A DNA stretch of 64,000 nucleotides, from NCBI GenBank assembly GCA_963556195.1, contig OY744519.1, positions 109,004,032-109,068,031 of the forward strand, read 5' to 3'. The DNA comes from Sepiola atlantica (taxonomy: Eukaryota > Mollusca > Cephalopoda > Sepiida > Sepiolidae). Of this stretch, positions 11,190 to 23,066 are shown piece after piece. The stretch's first letter is position 1. Each line of letters begins with the position of its first letter. The translations under genes and the position numbers were made by a program. Below the pieces are notes generated by a model. That model was not told the origin of the DNA. It searched no databases and saw only the letters and a list, made by a program, of their open reading frames with translations.

Positions 11190-12680
11190 TTTCTTTTTTC
11201 GGATAAGTCACTACTTAAGGCTAAAAGCCATTCGAGGATAAGGGTTAATGACTTATGAGGTCTATGACAAGTGTTTATTGACATTAGATTTGAAGATAAC
11301 CCTGTTGTAGCTCTCAGGGAAGCAATATTTATGGCAACATGTTCCACAGACAGTAAGTTCTTGGAAAGAAACTCTGTTCATGGAAATTCTGTTTTGATGT
11401 TAGAAATTCGGAGGAAGAAATGAAAGTTTCTTGCAGTTGTGATAGAAACAAGTTATTGCTGGGAATGTCTTTTTTTTTTCGTGGAAATCGCTCCAGACAA
11501 GGTATGAAGTCACTTGATGTAAGGAGCTAACAAGAACGAAATATGATTATCGCAAAGGCCGTAGTCTTGAAAATACCAAGGTTATAGGTAGGAGGAAAAC
11601 TGTCAGCAGGAAGAGAGTTCCATAAGCCTGCGGTTATTGGAAAGAAGCTACTGGAATAGGAAGCAGTATTACAATGAGGTATAAAACAGTGAATTGATGG
11701 AGACCATTAGACCAACGAGTCAAACGAGCTGGAACAAAAAAAGTGAGGAATAGATCACATAATTTCGAAGAACACATGCCATAATAGTATATATAGAAAA
11801 GACTGAGACAAGCAACATCATGTCTGTGAGAGAGAGGGTGCAGAGAAGAAGGGTACGGCCAATCAAATTACAAACACATTTCTGCACCTTATCAAGAATC
11901 CTCAAATGGGACAGAGATTCACCAGCCTAAATATGACAACAGTACTCCATACATGGTCTAAAACCGACTTTACAAGAAGCAGAAAGACGAATGGATTTAA
12001 TGTATGAACTCCAAGAAAGATTTGATGATAGAGAAAGACCAACAAGTTTCAGAGTCGATTTCTCCTCAAGAGCAGAGCCATCCATGAGAATGTCAGAAAG
12101 AAAAAGGACACGCCTATGATTGAAAGACATGAGCTGAGTCTTAACTGGTTTAAATGACACAAGCCATTTCATACCCGAATCCACAACTGAACTCAGGTCA
12201 ACTTCTAGATCAACTGCATATTTCAACTGAACCGAGGGAGATGGGCGAGAAGCAACACCAGAATAGAGAATGGTATCATGAGCATAGATGTTAATTTTCT
12301 GAACAATATTCTCTGGAAGATCATTTATATAAACTTATAGAGAATAAACAGCGTTGGGCCTAGAATAGAGCCCTGAGAAACACCAGCATTAATAGGAAAA
12401 GAGAATGAAGAGACCCTCATCCAAAGTTACTCGCAAGCTTTGATCAGAAAGAAAATACCTAATAATGTCAAGAACCTCACCCCAATACCATAACCCTGAA
12501 GTTTGTGTAGGAAACCAGAATGCCACACTCTGTCAAACGCCTTCGAAATGTCAAGCGCAGTGGCTCTTTCCTCTCCTGAATTATCCATAAACCGACAGAT
12601 CCGCTCAGTTACAACAGTTAAACGGAGAAGACAGAGATTGAAGTTCCGGTGAGCACTTACCATAGAAATAACGAGAGTAG
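11190..12680 (-). mobile_element. LINE pol remnant (jockey/CR1-type RT), minus strand
   Basis: The minus-strand frames show, in order, an RT segment with LDISKAFDRVWHSGFLHKL (12580-12500, fingers/palm motif), further RT frames around 12420-12240 with a GVSQGSILGP-like motif and a YAxD-like active-site region, then a thumb region with RPCMEYCCHI (about 11940), DKVQKCVCNLIGR (about 11880) and a terminal FFPRTYCLWN segment near 11360. All are broken by stops and frame changes. It is a 5'-truncated, dead non-LTR retrotransposon. Some of 11190-11560 may be a second nested 3' end, because the terminal motif seems to occur twice. Confidence 0.7.
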
Positions 12681-12860
12681 AAAACGACTAGCAACATCTC
12701 TTTTGTGATAAAAGGGGCTGCAGAGAACACCGCCCACTAGATAGTGAAATTGATTTTGCACCCTGTCAAAGCAAGGAAGAGTGCTCAGATTTGACAACAG
12801 TACCCCATCTTAAAACATATCTGACTCTTATATAGGTAGAGGATTGCATCAGAAGGCAAT
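12681..12860 (-). mobile_element. LINE 3' fragment, family of 28670-30170
   Basis: Minus-strand translation gives short pieces resembling the LINE thumb region (a DRVQ-like segment, then a KRDVAS-like and RYFYG-like segment), like the end of the LINE at 28670-30170. It lies just upstream, on the minus strand, of the element at 11190-12680. Confidence 0.45.
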
Positions 12861-13045
12861 CACTTTCTGGAGCGGTAAAATGATCCAGTCAACAACTTTA
12901 GCAACCGATTGGATATAAGTTTTCCATTTTAGATCTGGAGTGAAAGTATTATTTATATTAATCATGTATGTTGTTTAACTTTATTAGAATTCACAGTTGG
13001 AGTGCATTTTACAAACAGACTCAAGCAATTTTGGTTGCTTCATCT

Positions 13046-13184
13046 TATCTGTTCTTGGTCGAGGCAATTTTTATTTTTGCCCCAATCTAGAGTGCCCATT
13101 TTTTAGGAGCTGGATTTTCTCCACATTAAAAACAAACCTAGTGTCTAACTCTGCTTTCGTGGGGAGGCAAGTAAATAGGGACTC
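13046..13184 (+). repeat. U2-headed SINE, body B, 5'-truncated
   Basis: It reads GAGGCAATTTTTATTTTTG, then CCACATTAAAAAC, then GTGTCTAACTCTGC and GGGGAGGCAAGTAAATAGGG, the body and 3' end of the body-B SINE. The U2 head is missing, as expected of incomplete reverse transcription. The 3' end is well kept. Confidence 0.8.
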
Positions 13185-13254
13185 TAGCAATCCAAGAACA
13201 GATTTTGACCCCACCACTGATCGTAACTTAATGAATATTATCCTTACAGGGATG

Positions 13255-14000
13255 TAAGTAGCCAATGGTAAAAAAAAAAGCGTAAATCGAGATGAATTTT
13301 TCAACCCGAAGGGCCACAAGCAACCCCCCCCCCCCCATGTGGATGCGCAAAAAACAACAACTAAAAACAACCTAGATTATGTGCTAGTAATAAGTAGTAA
13401 AAACACATTTAAAATAATTTGAAAATTTTTTTTAATCAGTGATATATCAGTCTTGGTAAACAAAAAACAGGCAAATTTACAAATAAGTTAATCAGATTAA
13501 TTCAGCTGACAGATCAGCTTCAACTAAGAGAGTCAAAATTAAGAGAAAGACACCAGTGCACATGTGGGAGGAAGGAGACAGGAAGTCATTCTTTGATGAA
13601 ACAAAAGTCATCTAATTCCCCTACCCCCATCTTGAATCATTTGAAGTATTAGCCTGAAGTCTTAGCCGGCATTAACATTTTCAGAGAGAACTGTCATAAG
13701 AGGGAAAAGGAAGGCAAGGCAAGAGAACAAAAAAAAAATAAAAATAAAAAAATGAAATAAAATCCATCCAAATAGCAATGAAAACAATAAGTAGGTAAGG
13801 TTCTAACGATTTGGCAGAAATCAGCCTTTTCTGTTTTTAAAGAAAAAAAAAAGAAATGGATTTTGACAAAAAAGCGGAAAGGTCACATACATGAGAGGCT
13901 CTAACGATTCAAATGGAAATCTGCCTTTTAAGGATAAAAAGAAAAGCGTAATTCCGAAGAAAAAAAAAAGCGGAAAACTCACATCCATATCTTTAAGACA
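13255..14000. repeat. Dispersed repeat, pair of 15735-16190
   Basis: Two segments (AAATCGAGATGAATTT near 13276, and TTTGGCAGAAATCAGCCTTTT near 13810 with GCGGAAA motifs around 13875-13975) recur in the same order at 15735-16190. A C-run sits at 13325-13338. No coding or terminal structure was recognised. The GGCAGAAAT / GCGGAAA module appears twice within this copy. Confidence 0.55.
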
Positions 14001-15175
14001 TACTACTTCTTATCTTGGAAAGCACATAAGTGTTCCTTTGTTAGATAGCCAAGGAAGGGAAAGACTGAAAGTTTCCAAGAGTTCTGATTGTTCAAACAAG
14101 ATCGTCTGTTAGAGGGGATTTTGAAATAGCCAACAATGAAATTTTGTCATTGTCAGGATGACTGTTGAAATAGTGGGGTGCACAGATGCATGCTAGGAAT
14201 GGCATGCATGATTTGGAAAATGTTCAGCTAAGAGAGGAGACCACACAAGAGATGGGTGGGCGTCTTTGAAATAGTAATGTATTCTTGGATACAAGGTTCA
14301 TACCAGATGGTGGATCCATGGTAAGTCAGTTTTTATGTCCTTAGATTGACAGCTGATAAATCTCAAGTGGTTTTGTGGTGTTGTCCAAGTGATATCTATA
14401 TATATTCCAGCAGGATGAGCAAGTGGGATCAGTTGGGTTTATGTGTCTCAGAGACAGAAGGACCTTAAGTTGATGGACTGTTTGTGTGCAGTTGGAAGAT
14501 AGGATTTTCCTGATTTGAAAGTCTGTGGAAAACTGGGTGTCATTGTAACCTCAAAATAAAACATTGTTGCTTGTTTTAAACTTGAGTTGTGAATTTGTTT
14601 TGAAGGAAAATTCTTTTGGTACAATAATGACCGAAACCACATGATTGACACCATGGCCAGAATAAGCGGATGATCACTGCCTATGAAGTGAATGTACACA
14701 AAGACATGTTCACACTAATAGAAGGATCACTTTCAAAACTGGAATGGATGGCCTTGACTGATAAAACAATGATCAAACAATGATCATGTGTTAATAGAGG
14801 ATTTCGAAATTGTCAGCAGTTAAATGGTCAGTTGGTGAGTGACCTCCAGACACCCACATGAGTCTCTGGTGTCTTCATGGCAACCTAGATATTATTGACC
14901 CAGACAAATCTAGAAAGACACTGGATACCCTCTGAAAGGGTAGCTGCATGATGAAGAGTTTGTAATGAAGCTGTGGAACCCCGTTTTAGTAGTAATAGCA
15001 ATAGCAGCAGCAGCAGCACACTTCTAAAGTCCAACCTTTCCCCACCATGGTAGGGGCAGTAACAACGTGGTAGTGTCAGATCTACCTGGTTAACAGGGCT
15101 CTGGTGAAAATCCAGCAGTCCGCATCAGGATCCGTCATCATCAGGATCCGTCATCCTCAGATCGTCACTGCTTCT
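14001..15175. other. Noncoding; includes LTR-like segment
   Basis: The part at about 14515-14710 matches 49490-49700 in the same orientation (TCATTGTAACCT, then AAATAAAACAT...GTTGCTTGTTT, then GAATTCTTTTG-like, then TTGACACC). An AATAAA signal followed by a U5-like end suggests a retroelement LTR fragment, but the ends are not defined. A (GCA)n run lies at 15003-15019. Otherwise nothing is recognised. Confidence 0.35.
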
Positions 15176-15179
15176 GCAT

Positions 15180-15345
15180 GTGGTCAGCAAAGATGTGTAA
15201 AGTGTGGATCCACAAATCAATGTAGTGAAAATGGCAACAGCAATAACAAGAGGGATCAATAAAGACCTGTCCAGAGATAGGTTAGTTTGAAAGTCAATTT
15301 CAGCATGTAAAATGAACGATAGACAGAAGATGATGAGATGAAGAC
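15180..15345 (+). mobile_element. RTE-like LINE 3' tail
   Basis: The segment CCAGAGATAGGTTAGTTTG...AAGTCAATTTC...CAGCATGTAAAA with GATGATGA-like triplets at its end matches 30171-30408 and, inverted, 52858-53115. Decayed codons and a short triplet tail are typical of RTE 3' ends. This copy is internally deleted. Confidence 0.55.
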
Positions 15346-15734
15346 TCAGAATGAAATATTGAATTTGTAGAAAGGAACATATAGATAACAAAATTCAAGA
15401 ACCTGACTGACTTTACTCGATTGTATAAAAGATCAAATAAGTCAGGAATTTGCAATTTTTGAGAGAGTCAAAATAATAAGAAAAAAATTCCAGAGTCGGT
15501 ATTCAGATTGTAAAAATTGAATTCACATTATCATACAGTATCAAATATGTCAACTGTATATCTAAGCTAGACTAAATGCTTTGTATAAATATGGAATAGT
15601 TTTCAACCAATTAGAGAGCATTCAGGTATAAATTAGAACCATCTGTTTATCTTCCCTCCCAATATGGAGAGTCAGAGTCAAAGTTAGGTTTTTTTTAAAA
15701 CAGACTCCCCACCACGGTTTAAAATAGAAGCAGA

Positions 15735-16190
15735 GATATGAATGGTCAATGGCAAAACAAAATCTGAAATCGAGATGAATTTCTCAACCGAGTGGTAAGC
15801 TCCCTAAACAAAAAAAACTTTTTTTTAACCCTACCACTAATCCTAAGTCCGAGGGAGGGGTAACAAGGGTGTTAATCCACAATATGTTTTCTTTTTTCAC
15901 ACTGAAAGTATCGACTGATATGTCTTTACTAAATTGTTGCTTTTAAATACATTAAATTCTGTAAAAACTAGCTTTTTGTGTAAAAAGAATGTTCAAAGTT
16001 TATTTTATGTGTAATAAAAGTTTAAAACATTAAAAATATGTTTGGTCCAAGAAATAACCAAGAAAAAAACAGGTGTAAAGATCTAGCCATTCGGCAGAAA
16101 TTACTCGTTTCTCATTAAAGAAAAAAAAAACAACAGATTTAAGTGGAAATCCGCTTTTTCTGAATTTAAAGGAAAAAAGCGGAATTCCAC
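15735..16190. repeat. Dispersed repeat, second copy of 13255-14000
   Basis: The AAATCGAGATGAATTTCTC segment and the later GGCAGAAATTACTCGTTTCTC and GCGGAATTCCAC modules repeat those of 13255-14000. The LINE end at 16191 follows directly. Confidence 0.55.
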
Positions 16191-16830
16191 TAAAAAGCAG
16201 TACTCTACTGCTTGTAAAAGGAATATAGCTTCAATCAAAATTAAAACTATAAAGAAGATTGGCTCCCTATACCGGGCTAGAAAACTTCTCACACCTGCCA
16301 GTATCCTATATATATCTACAAAGCCACCATTCGCCCATGCATGAGGTATTGTTGCCACATCTGGGCTTGTGCACCTACCATTAGTCTATCTTGGACAAGG
16401 ATAAAAACAAGAACCTCTAATCTAATAGGTCCCACACTGTCTACCAAGCTTCAGCCTCATCGCTGTAATGTTGCATCCCTATGCTTGTTTTACAAGTACT
16501 TCAATAGAATGTGCTCCAACAAACTTGCTGCATTTGTGTCCTGTCAATGTAAATACCCCGACCAACCGGACAATCAGCACCGTAGATATCCTCAGATGGA
16601 AAGCTCTAATAGCTTTTTTCCTCAAACTGTTTGCCTTTAAAATTCCCCTCCTCTCTGCTTCCTTCCGCGACTGTACCAACATGCAGAAATTTAAATGTAA
16701 TGTGAACGAAGATCTCGCTGTACAACTCTTCACTTTGCATGCCCCTATAAATATCGACCCAAATTCACAGTAGCTCTTTACATCTCAGTAGCAATGTGCC
16801 TTGTTTGGGGTGAATATAAGATATATATAT
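16191..16830 (+). mobile_element. LINE 3' end, family X (jockey/CR1-type)
   Basis: Codons for the RT thumb and tail can be read with frame changes: YKATIRPCMRYCCHIWA (about 16315-16370), LQPHRCNVASLCLFYKYF (about 16450-16505), and a tail with KFKCNVN near 16690. The 3' UTR CAGTAGCTCTTTACATCTCA...CCTTGTTTGGGGTGAATA is shared with the copies at 27078-27685 and 44556-45570. The element is 5'-truncated and dead. Confidence 0.8.
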
Positions 16831-17255
16831 CAAGGGAGGTGCGAGAGCGCTCTATCCCTTAATAGACTTCAAAAATGGCCTATGCTGGAAATCTCATTTC
16901 TTTTATCAATCATAACTCAAAAACCAATAAACCAAATTAGTTAAAACTTTGCACAAAATTTTTATTTGATAGGTTCTATAAGTGTGTAGAATTTCAGCAT
17001 CATTAGTCAAGGCAACCCAGAGATCCAGAAAGTTCAATCATGAAATCATGTTATCTGTGTGTACGTACGTGTGTGCCACCCTGTATCTCATCAACTATTT
17101 GATGGATTCAGCTGATTTTTGGCAGAGATAGAGGTTCTAGGGTCTAGTTGATGGAATTTTAATTTCAGTTTACCATATACCTTAGTTTTCTAAAAAATTC
17201 CAAAAAACCTTAAAAATGACCATTGTATTGAGGCATAGCCTTTACAAAGGTAGTG
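16831..17255. repeat. Possible Helitron-like non-autonomous repeat
   Basis: After a short TA run this stretch has the wording common in short non-autonomous repeats of invertebrates (TGTGTGTACGTACGTGTGTG, then a TGATGGATTCAGCTGATTTT segment). There are no coding motifs and no ends I can define. Class is a guess. Confidence 0.3.
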
Positions 17256-17265
17256 ACATTCCATG

Positions 17266-17643
17266 ATAAATGCCAATATACTGAAATCATATGCTCTTAA
17301 TAGGGTTAAGATGAAAATTCATATACACTAAATGTACAAAAGTAAGGAAATTCCCAAATTTTTACACTTTTATTGTCATTAAGGGTATGCGAGCACAACA
17401 GAGCTATGTATTTTACTGGTAGGAATTTTTCTTCAGCGCATCTCACACACTTCATCCACTCATGCATAGAGATTTATACTATAGTGATGTGATAATGAAA
17501 TGATTTGGTTGATATGTAGTCATACTCTTAATGACAATAAAAGTGTAAAAGTTTGAGAATTTCCTTGCTTTTGTACATTTTGTATATGAATTTTCATCTT
17601 AACCCTATTAAGGCCATATGATTTCAGTATACTGGCATTTATT
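17266..17643. repeat. Foldback element, about 125-bp arms
   Basis: The left arm (17266-17389) and right arm (17521-17643) are reverse complements with roughly 90 percent identity. Both include ACTTTTATTGTCATTAAG and CTTAATAGGGTTAAGATGAA, or their complements. About 130 bp separate them. It is flanked on the right by a (TA)n array, a common target of palindromic MITEs. Confidence 0.85.
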
Positions 17644-17646
17644 ATG

Positions 17647-17647
<1 letters not shown>

Positions 17648-17685
<38 letters not shown>
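17648..17685. repeat. (TA)n microsatellite
   Basis: About 19 TA units next to the foldback element. Confidence 0.9.
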
Positions 17686-17686
<1 letters not shown>

Positions 17687-17904
17687 CTTTCTTGTTATTT
17701 TATACCCACAAATGCTATTATAGGTCAGTTTGACCGGAGAAATGAAAGGAAGCTTCAACTACAGATCACTGTGCAATTTACTTTCATCAAGCTGAATCTA
17801 TTGATTAACTCACTATACCCACTTTATAACCCTAAAAGTAATTATGAAAATCAAAATCTGTTAGCTATGAAAGGCCCTGATCTATATTAATAAAATGATG
17901 AGAC

Positions 17905-18175
17905 AGCTTCAAGTGTTTTCTTGCATCAATGTCTTAAGATGAAATACTACCACCACATCTGGGGAGGTGCCGATAAGACTTTTTCCTGCCTTAACAGAGC
18001 ACAACATCGACTTTGTAATCAAGTGGAGGATGATCTCTTCTATTCTCTACAGCCTGTTCCTCACGGAAGACGTGTTGCTAGTCGCTCTCTACTCTATCGT
18101 TATTTCTATGGAAGGTGCTCGACTGAGCTCCAATCCAATTTCGAATTTAAAAATAATCATTTTGAATGTTAAACG
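17905..18175 (+). mobile_element. LINE 3' fragment, family Y
   Basis: The plus strand encodes MKYYHHIWGGADKTFSC then, after a frame change, SLQPVPHGRRVASRSLLYRY and FYGRCSTELQSN. These match the thumb region of the LINE at 28670-30170 (MKYCCHIWRGATKSTLRC and FHGRC). Truncated at both ends. Confidence 0.75.
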
Positions 18176-18589
18176 TTTTTCATTAAATCGATGTAATAAA
18201 TATTACGACTAATAAGAATATTAATATGAAGAAAAGTATTATATTTATGTAAGGAAAGTGGAGTACAAAAATAGAAATGAATTGTGCAGAATATTAATTT
18301 ATTTGAGAGTATTTATAAAATTATTATTCAAATGAAGCATCTTGGTCAGTGTGTTTTGGCAGTGTTCTGTTGGGTATATATATATATAATGTGATTGAAA
18401 ATATTTAAATGTAAAATTGAATTAAATAATCTAAACGTATTTTGATATGAATATAGTCAGGATAAATGAAAAAAACATTTGCATTTATTCATTTAGATCT
18501 ACATACATACATATATAAGAGACAGGGAGAGTATTTATGGGATTTAAAAAGAAGAAAAAAGGAAACAAAAATAAAAGTAAAGACTTTCA
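18176..18589. other. AT-rich noncoding
   Basis: No recognisable gene. The segment near 18165-18260 resembles 8140-8240 in wording (a TAAACxGTTTCATTAAAT piece and AATATTAATAT), so it is likely an old repeat. Confidence 0.4.
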
Positions 18590-18665
18590 GGCAATGCCAG
18601 GTAGGTACAGCTAGAAACCTATAATCTTCAGCTCTCCTGACCACTAGGCCAGTCTAATACTAAAT
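18590..18665 (-). repeat. tRNA-derived SINE head (minus) beside a CTAG repeat end
   Basis: On the minus strand, GACTGGCCTAGTGGTCAGGA has a tRNA A-box-like form (TGGCCTAGTGG), followed by a weak B-box region. On the plus strand, GCAATGCCAGGTAGGTACAG then CTAG is the same terminus as at 61390-61412. The two repeats abut. Confidence 0.5.
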
Positions 18666-19325
18666 CCAGTGAGACAATGGCATATCTATTACTAATGGAT
18701 ATTTGGTATCCGTCTACATGAGGGAGAAATTATACTATTACTTCTATTAATTTCAGACTATTTTACTATCTTTTAATGCTCAATTCAGGGGGGGGGGGTA
18801 TCTAATCTGTTGTCATGATATCATCCTTCTAGACATTACTTTCATTAGTGTAGTTAGCATCTGTCATGTGTTTGTGATTCCATCCTCATAGGGATTACCT
18901 CCTCCTTGGGGGGGGGGGGGTAAATATAGTGCATGTTAGTTCATCATGATACCATCCCACCAAGCTAGAAAAAATATCTGCTAATAGTCTTAAAGTACTG
19001 TCCTAATCCTTTTCTTTTTGCACCATTTTTTATCCTGTTCCCTCTTCTGCTGCCTTCAATCGTTCATATTTTTTTTTATCCTAGCATCCCTTTAAGAGGT
19101 TGTGTCCGTTGGTCAGTCCGTCACACTTTTGAAATAGCAGATTGAATGGACATATCTTAAGAATAGCTGTTCTTGCTTTCCGTTTTTAGATCAACGAGCA
19201 CATGTCTCGGCATCACTTACGTAAATCTATATCTTGTGCATATACCAACATTGATGGAGAACAACTATAGATTATTTGGTTTATCCAGAATTATAACAGT
19301 CTGGTTTTCATAAATCAAATAGAAT
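18666..19325. other. Noncoding with G-runs
   Basis: G-runs occur at about 18788-18798 and 18909-18922, with a repeated phrase around them (TCATGATATCATCC and TCATGATACCATCC). No coding seen. Confidence 0.4.
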
Positions 19326-19760
19326 ACCCATCCCCGAACAGAACAGTTTTGCATGTACATTCCCCAAGCAGAACTGATCTGCACTACTTTTATGTCCCCT
19401 TACGACGATTAAAATCAAGGTATAACGGTACTAAACCTCATGTCTAGAATCGTTATTCTAATTTTGATCAAAATCCATTGCATGATTTTGATTTTAGAAA
19501 GTGTAAAAAAAATTTAAGGATAATGCTTAAGCGATTTAAGAAAAAAAAATACTTAAAAGAAACTTAAATTTTGGGAATATTTATTAATTGATGTCTTATA
19601 CCTATTTTTTAAATTACACAAAAAATTGGATGTATCTGAATTTTCACAAAGGGCTTCCACCACCTTTTAACCCCTTTGCATAAAACCAAATTAAACTAAA
19701 TATAGCTCACATTACCCACCCTTATGCCTAGAAGCTGTGGTCCAAAATTCATAATGATCG
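19326..19760. repeat. Dispersed repeat, pair of 56620-57125
   Basis: The stretch from CAGAACAGTTTTGCAT through ACTTTTATGT, ACTAAACCT and TTCTAATTTT to TTTGCATAAAACxAAATTAA recurs in the same order and orientation at 56620-57125 at about 75-80 percent identity. It encodes nothing recognisable. Confidence 0.75.
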
Positions 19761-19854
19761 GTTAATTCATTCATTTCGTGTGAATCAGATGACTCTAGTT
19801 TTGGTATTGGTCCCCTCCTCGATATCTTTCGGGTTAGAATTCTTTCTAGAAAGA

Positions 19855-20000
19855 CATTGGGTACTTACGAGAAGGACCACATGAAGGTTGCCAACATCCC
19901 TGAGTGAAAGTGGTATTGTGAAACCCCCTGGATTCGAACTTGGAATACCCAGGTCGTCAGCCTGTGTCGTTATCCACTTAATTGTCTATTAACCAGGCAC
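19855..20000 (-). repeat. tRNA-derived SINE
   Basis: The minus strand carries an A-box-like segment (TAGACAATTAAGTGGATAAC) and, about 35 bp on, a good B box (AGTTCGAATCC, about 19931-19941), the spacing of a tRNA promoter. The body after it (GGGGGTTTCACAATACCAC) is not tRNA. It is probably a tRNA-headed SINE. Confidence 0.6.
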
Positions 20001-20913
20001 AGACTGGGACGGGTATTCTTCTAGTTATATAGATAAAGAGATGAGTGTAGGAAAGTTAGTAGATATAAAAAGCAGAGAAAAAAGAAACAACTAGGACTCT
20101 ACTTTGATCATGGAGTGTACAACTGATGGTAGGAAATATGCCTCTCACATATCCAGACTGAAAATATTGCATAAATATGGGATAGTTTTCCTTGCTCATC
20201 CAGGATGGAATTTGAGAACACCCACGTGTAAATTAGAATCATCTGTGAACGGTGATTATTTGTATGGCGTACATTACTGAAAATAAACCAAGCAGTTTTG
20301 TGCTATCAATTTTCTTAAAAGCCGACTACAGTAATAAAAGAAAAAAAAATATTTCCATTTTGCACCTGAAGAAGAAGAATGTATTGTCTGAAATATGATG
20401 CTATTACAACACAAGTGTTTGTTTATTTTTAGAAGGATACAGACTTACAAATAGAAACATAAAATCTGCAACTCTTACCTATATAATAAGCTACAGCATT
20501 TTGTGTTCGTATGTGTGTTAATGCCTTTCACACACATTAAAAAAAAATTTTTTTTAAATGAGATCGTCCAATCAGCAAAGATGGTGATTGATGATTAATC
20601 AGTTGTCGCTAAGGCACACAATTCCAACTTTACCCATTTTAAAATGAATTGTTCCAAAATCGAATTCTATCATCTTGACGGTTAAAACAGTATAATTTTA
20701 AATAAATACATTTCAAAAAGTAACATAAGTTTTATTGATTTTAAGAATATTTAGCTGACAATTATTGTTATGGTAAGAAGACAGAATATTTATTGTTTAA
20801 AAAATAATTAAATTGCTACAATTTTAAATAAATAAAAAGACATATTTCTTTTATTTATTTAAAGAATATTTAGCTGGTAATGACAATTATTTTTACAGAA
20901 AAATAAAGGGTCA
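20001..20913. other. AT-rich noncoding
   Basis: No gene recognised. It has several AAATAAATA-type runs and an internal similarity: AATATTTAGCTGACAATTATTGTTA (two parts, 20747-20771) and AATATTTAGCTGGTAATGACAATTA (20867-20891), so a roughly 120-bp partial duplication is likely. Confidence 0.45.
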
Positions 20914-21606
20914 TTTTGGTACTGTTATAGATGACACGCCTGATTTCCGTGACTTCGCGTCAACAACTATCGGGCATGTCGCGGAAGCGTTGACGGAATA
21001 TCATTTTTTCTTTCTTTTATCTTATAAAAACATTGACAAAATTTTACCCCCCCCCCCAAAAAAAAACATTTTCACAAAAAAAAAAAAAAAAAAAATGATT
21101 TTAATCTATGTATTTTTTCTTTGAATTTATTCGTCTTATATTAGTGTTTGTCAGTCTTCCAGTTAGAGCTTGGCAGTTTGAATGCAGGGCTTGGCTATCG
21201 CTAAGAACGGGTGCCCTAACCCTGATCCATTTTTCTTTGTTTTATGTTAGCAAGAAAAAAAAAAGAAAAACATGGAAATAAATGAGAAAGAAAACATTGA
21301 AAAATCCCTCCCTCTACCCAAAAATAATTTTCTTTCTACACATTTGATTGACAATGGTTCATTTGACACCCCTCCCCCACAATTTGTTCGGTTTCTATCT
21401 TTTTATCCATGTATTTTTTCTTTGAATTTATTTGTCGTATATTATTGCCTGCAAGTCTTCCATTAACGCTTGGCGTTTTCGTCTCGGCAACTCTCTGGCA
21501 CTTCTGCGACTTGCCCTGTCGTTGCCGATGCGAAGTCACGGAAATCAGGCGCGTCATCTATAACAGCACTGTCATTTTTTTTCTTGACAGACATTTATTA
21601 TTTTAA
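20914..21606. repeat. Composite repeat with inverted GC-rich ends
   Basis: The left end (TGTTATAGATGACACGCC, then GATTTCCGTGACTTCGC) is repeated inverted near 21525-21570 (GCGAAGTCACGGAAATCAGG, then GCGTCATCTATAACAGCA). Inside, the segment ATTTTTTCTTTGAATTTATT with following AGTCTTCCA.TxA.xGCTTGGC occurs twice in direct orientation (about 21112-21178 and 21412-21477). The ends are clearly richer in CpG than their surroundings. No transposase is visible, so it may be a non-autonomous DNA transposon with an inner duplication. Confidence 0.7.
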
Positions 21607-22154
21607 AAAGTACATTATTATTATTAACAGTAAATTATACAGATGGAGAAAACACTGGAACTTCCTGCTAGTCAAAATTAATACCCAACTTTCATTTAAT
21701 CTATGGATTAAAAAATTTTTTTTTTTAATTCTAATAAAAAAATGCAAGTGAAAAAAAGTTTATAAACTGTGTATAAGTCTACAGTCATAAAACCATAATT
21801 TTTGTAGCAAATAGTCTATTTTTTTTTTTTAAACATTAAAACGTTAAAACATTAAATCACATTTTTATATTTGTAATAGAGTTTTAGATTTAATTTTTAT
21901 AGCATATGCCACATATTTTTTCTCCCCAGTACATTAACAAAACGTATATCACAATGAATGTAACACATATCTGTATGTGCAGGTGATATAATAGATTTCT
22001 CTCATCCTCCTTAAAAAACCTTGGTCGAACTAGTTTAAAAAGAAGAGAAAAAAAAACAAAACACTAATATAACGCCACTTCATTAACCTTGAAAACCCTG
22101 CACCTATAGACTCCCCTATCTAGTAGCTTAAAGGGGGCACCATAATAAAAAAGT

Positions 22155-22188
<34 letters not shown>

Positions 22189-22192
22189 GGGG
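21607..22192. other. AT-rich noncoding with (TA)n
   Basis: No gene. T- and A-runs, and a (TA)n array at about 22156-22188. Confidence 0.5.
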
Positions 22193-22246
22193 TTCACAGA
22201 TAATAAAATAGCTTTCAGGGGTTCCACAAGCAAAATAAGGTCGAGA
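22193..22246. mobile_element. hAT-type transposon end
   Basis: Reverse-complemented, the right edge reads CTAGGGGTTCTCGACCTTA, the GGGGTTCTCxACC terminus typical of hAT elements. A second GGGGTTCCACA near 22219 echoes it. The other end is not found, so this is a fragment. Confidence 0.5.
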
Positions 22247-23066
22247 ACCCCTAGTCTACACTATAGAACCACCCCCATCACAACTCCCTCTACAGTTCTC
22301 CCTCCTGAGCTATCAGAAAAAAATTTGTAATGTTTAAACAATAAATTTATTCATAAAAATACAGAATACTTGCAGATTTTGATATTTCATTCTAACTAAA
22401 ACTGAATCTGTTATTTTATAGTCACTTTCAATATCTATAACTGCCCTCAAATTCACTAGTGTGTGCGTGTGCGTGTGTATGTTTTTCTCATAATCTGACT
22501 CAATATTTCCCAGTCTAAATCATTTAGCATCACATGCAACATCGCTTCAGCACTAACACGCTTGAATGGCAGAATTCCAGTATTCAAGAGATGTAGGCGT
22601 TTGATGTGGGAAAGTTAAAATAAAAAATAGACTACTTTCTACAAAAATTATGGTTGTATGACTGTAGACTTATACAGAGTTTATAAACTTTTTTTGATTC
22701 TACAGCCTTCCTCAAGTGTTTTTCATTTCTGGTTATTCATTGCTTTGAATGTTTAGAATGGTTATAAAAAGATTTAAACATAAAATTTAAAATTTTTAAA
22801 AGTGGTGTAGAACATACTGGACTCCCTCTCCCCACCGGCTGAGACCCCCCCCCTCCCCCAGGTTAATCTGATCATAGTTGATCACACATTGTCGAGAACA
22901 AGTACATTTCTCTCTCTTCCCCCAAAAATAAATAATTTAATATTTATTTATAAATATTGTTATATATATATATATATAATAAAATATAAAACTAAAAGTA
23001 TACTTTTAGAGGATATAACCTATAGTGAGATAGTTTAAGCTCAATATACGAGATAGAGCAATTATA
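22247..23066. other. Noncoding
   Basis: I recognise no gene. The segment around 22660-22690 (GACTGTAGACTTATAC then GTTTATAAAC) is the reverse complement of 21757-21790 (GTTTATAAACTGTGTATAAG), so the two probably belong to one inverted structure. A C-rich tract lies at 22845-22860. Confidence 0.45.
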
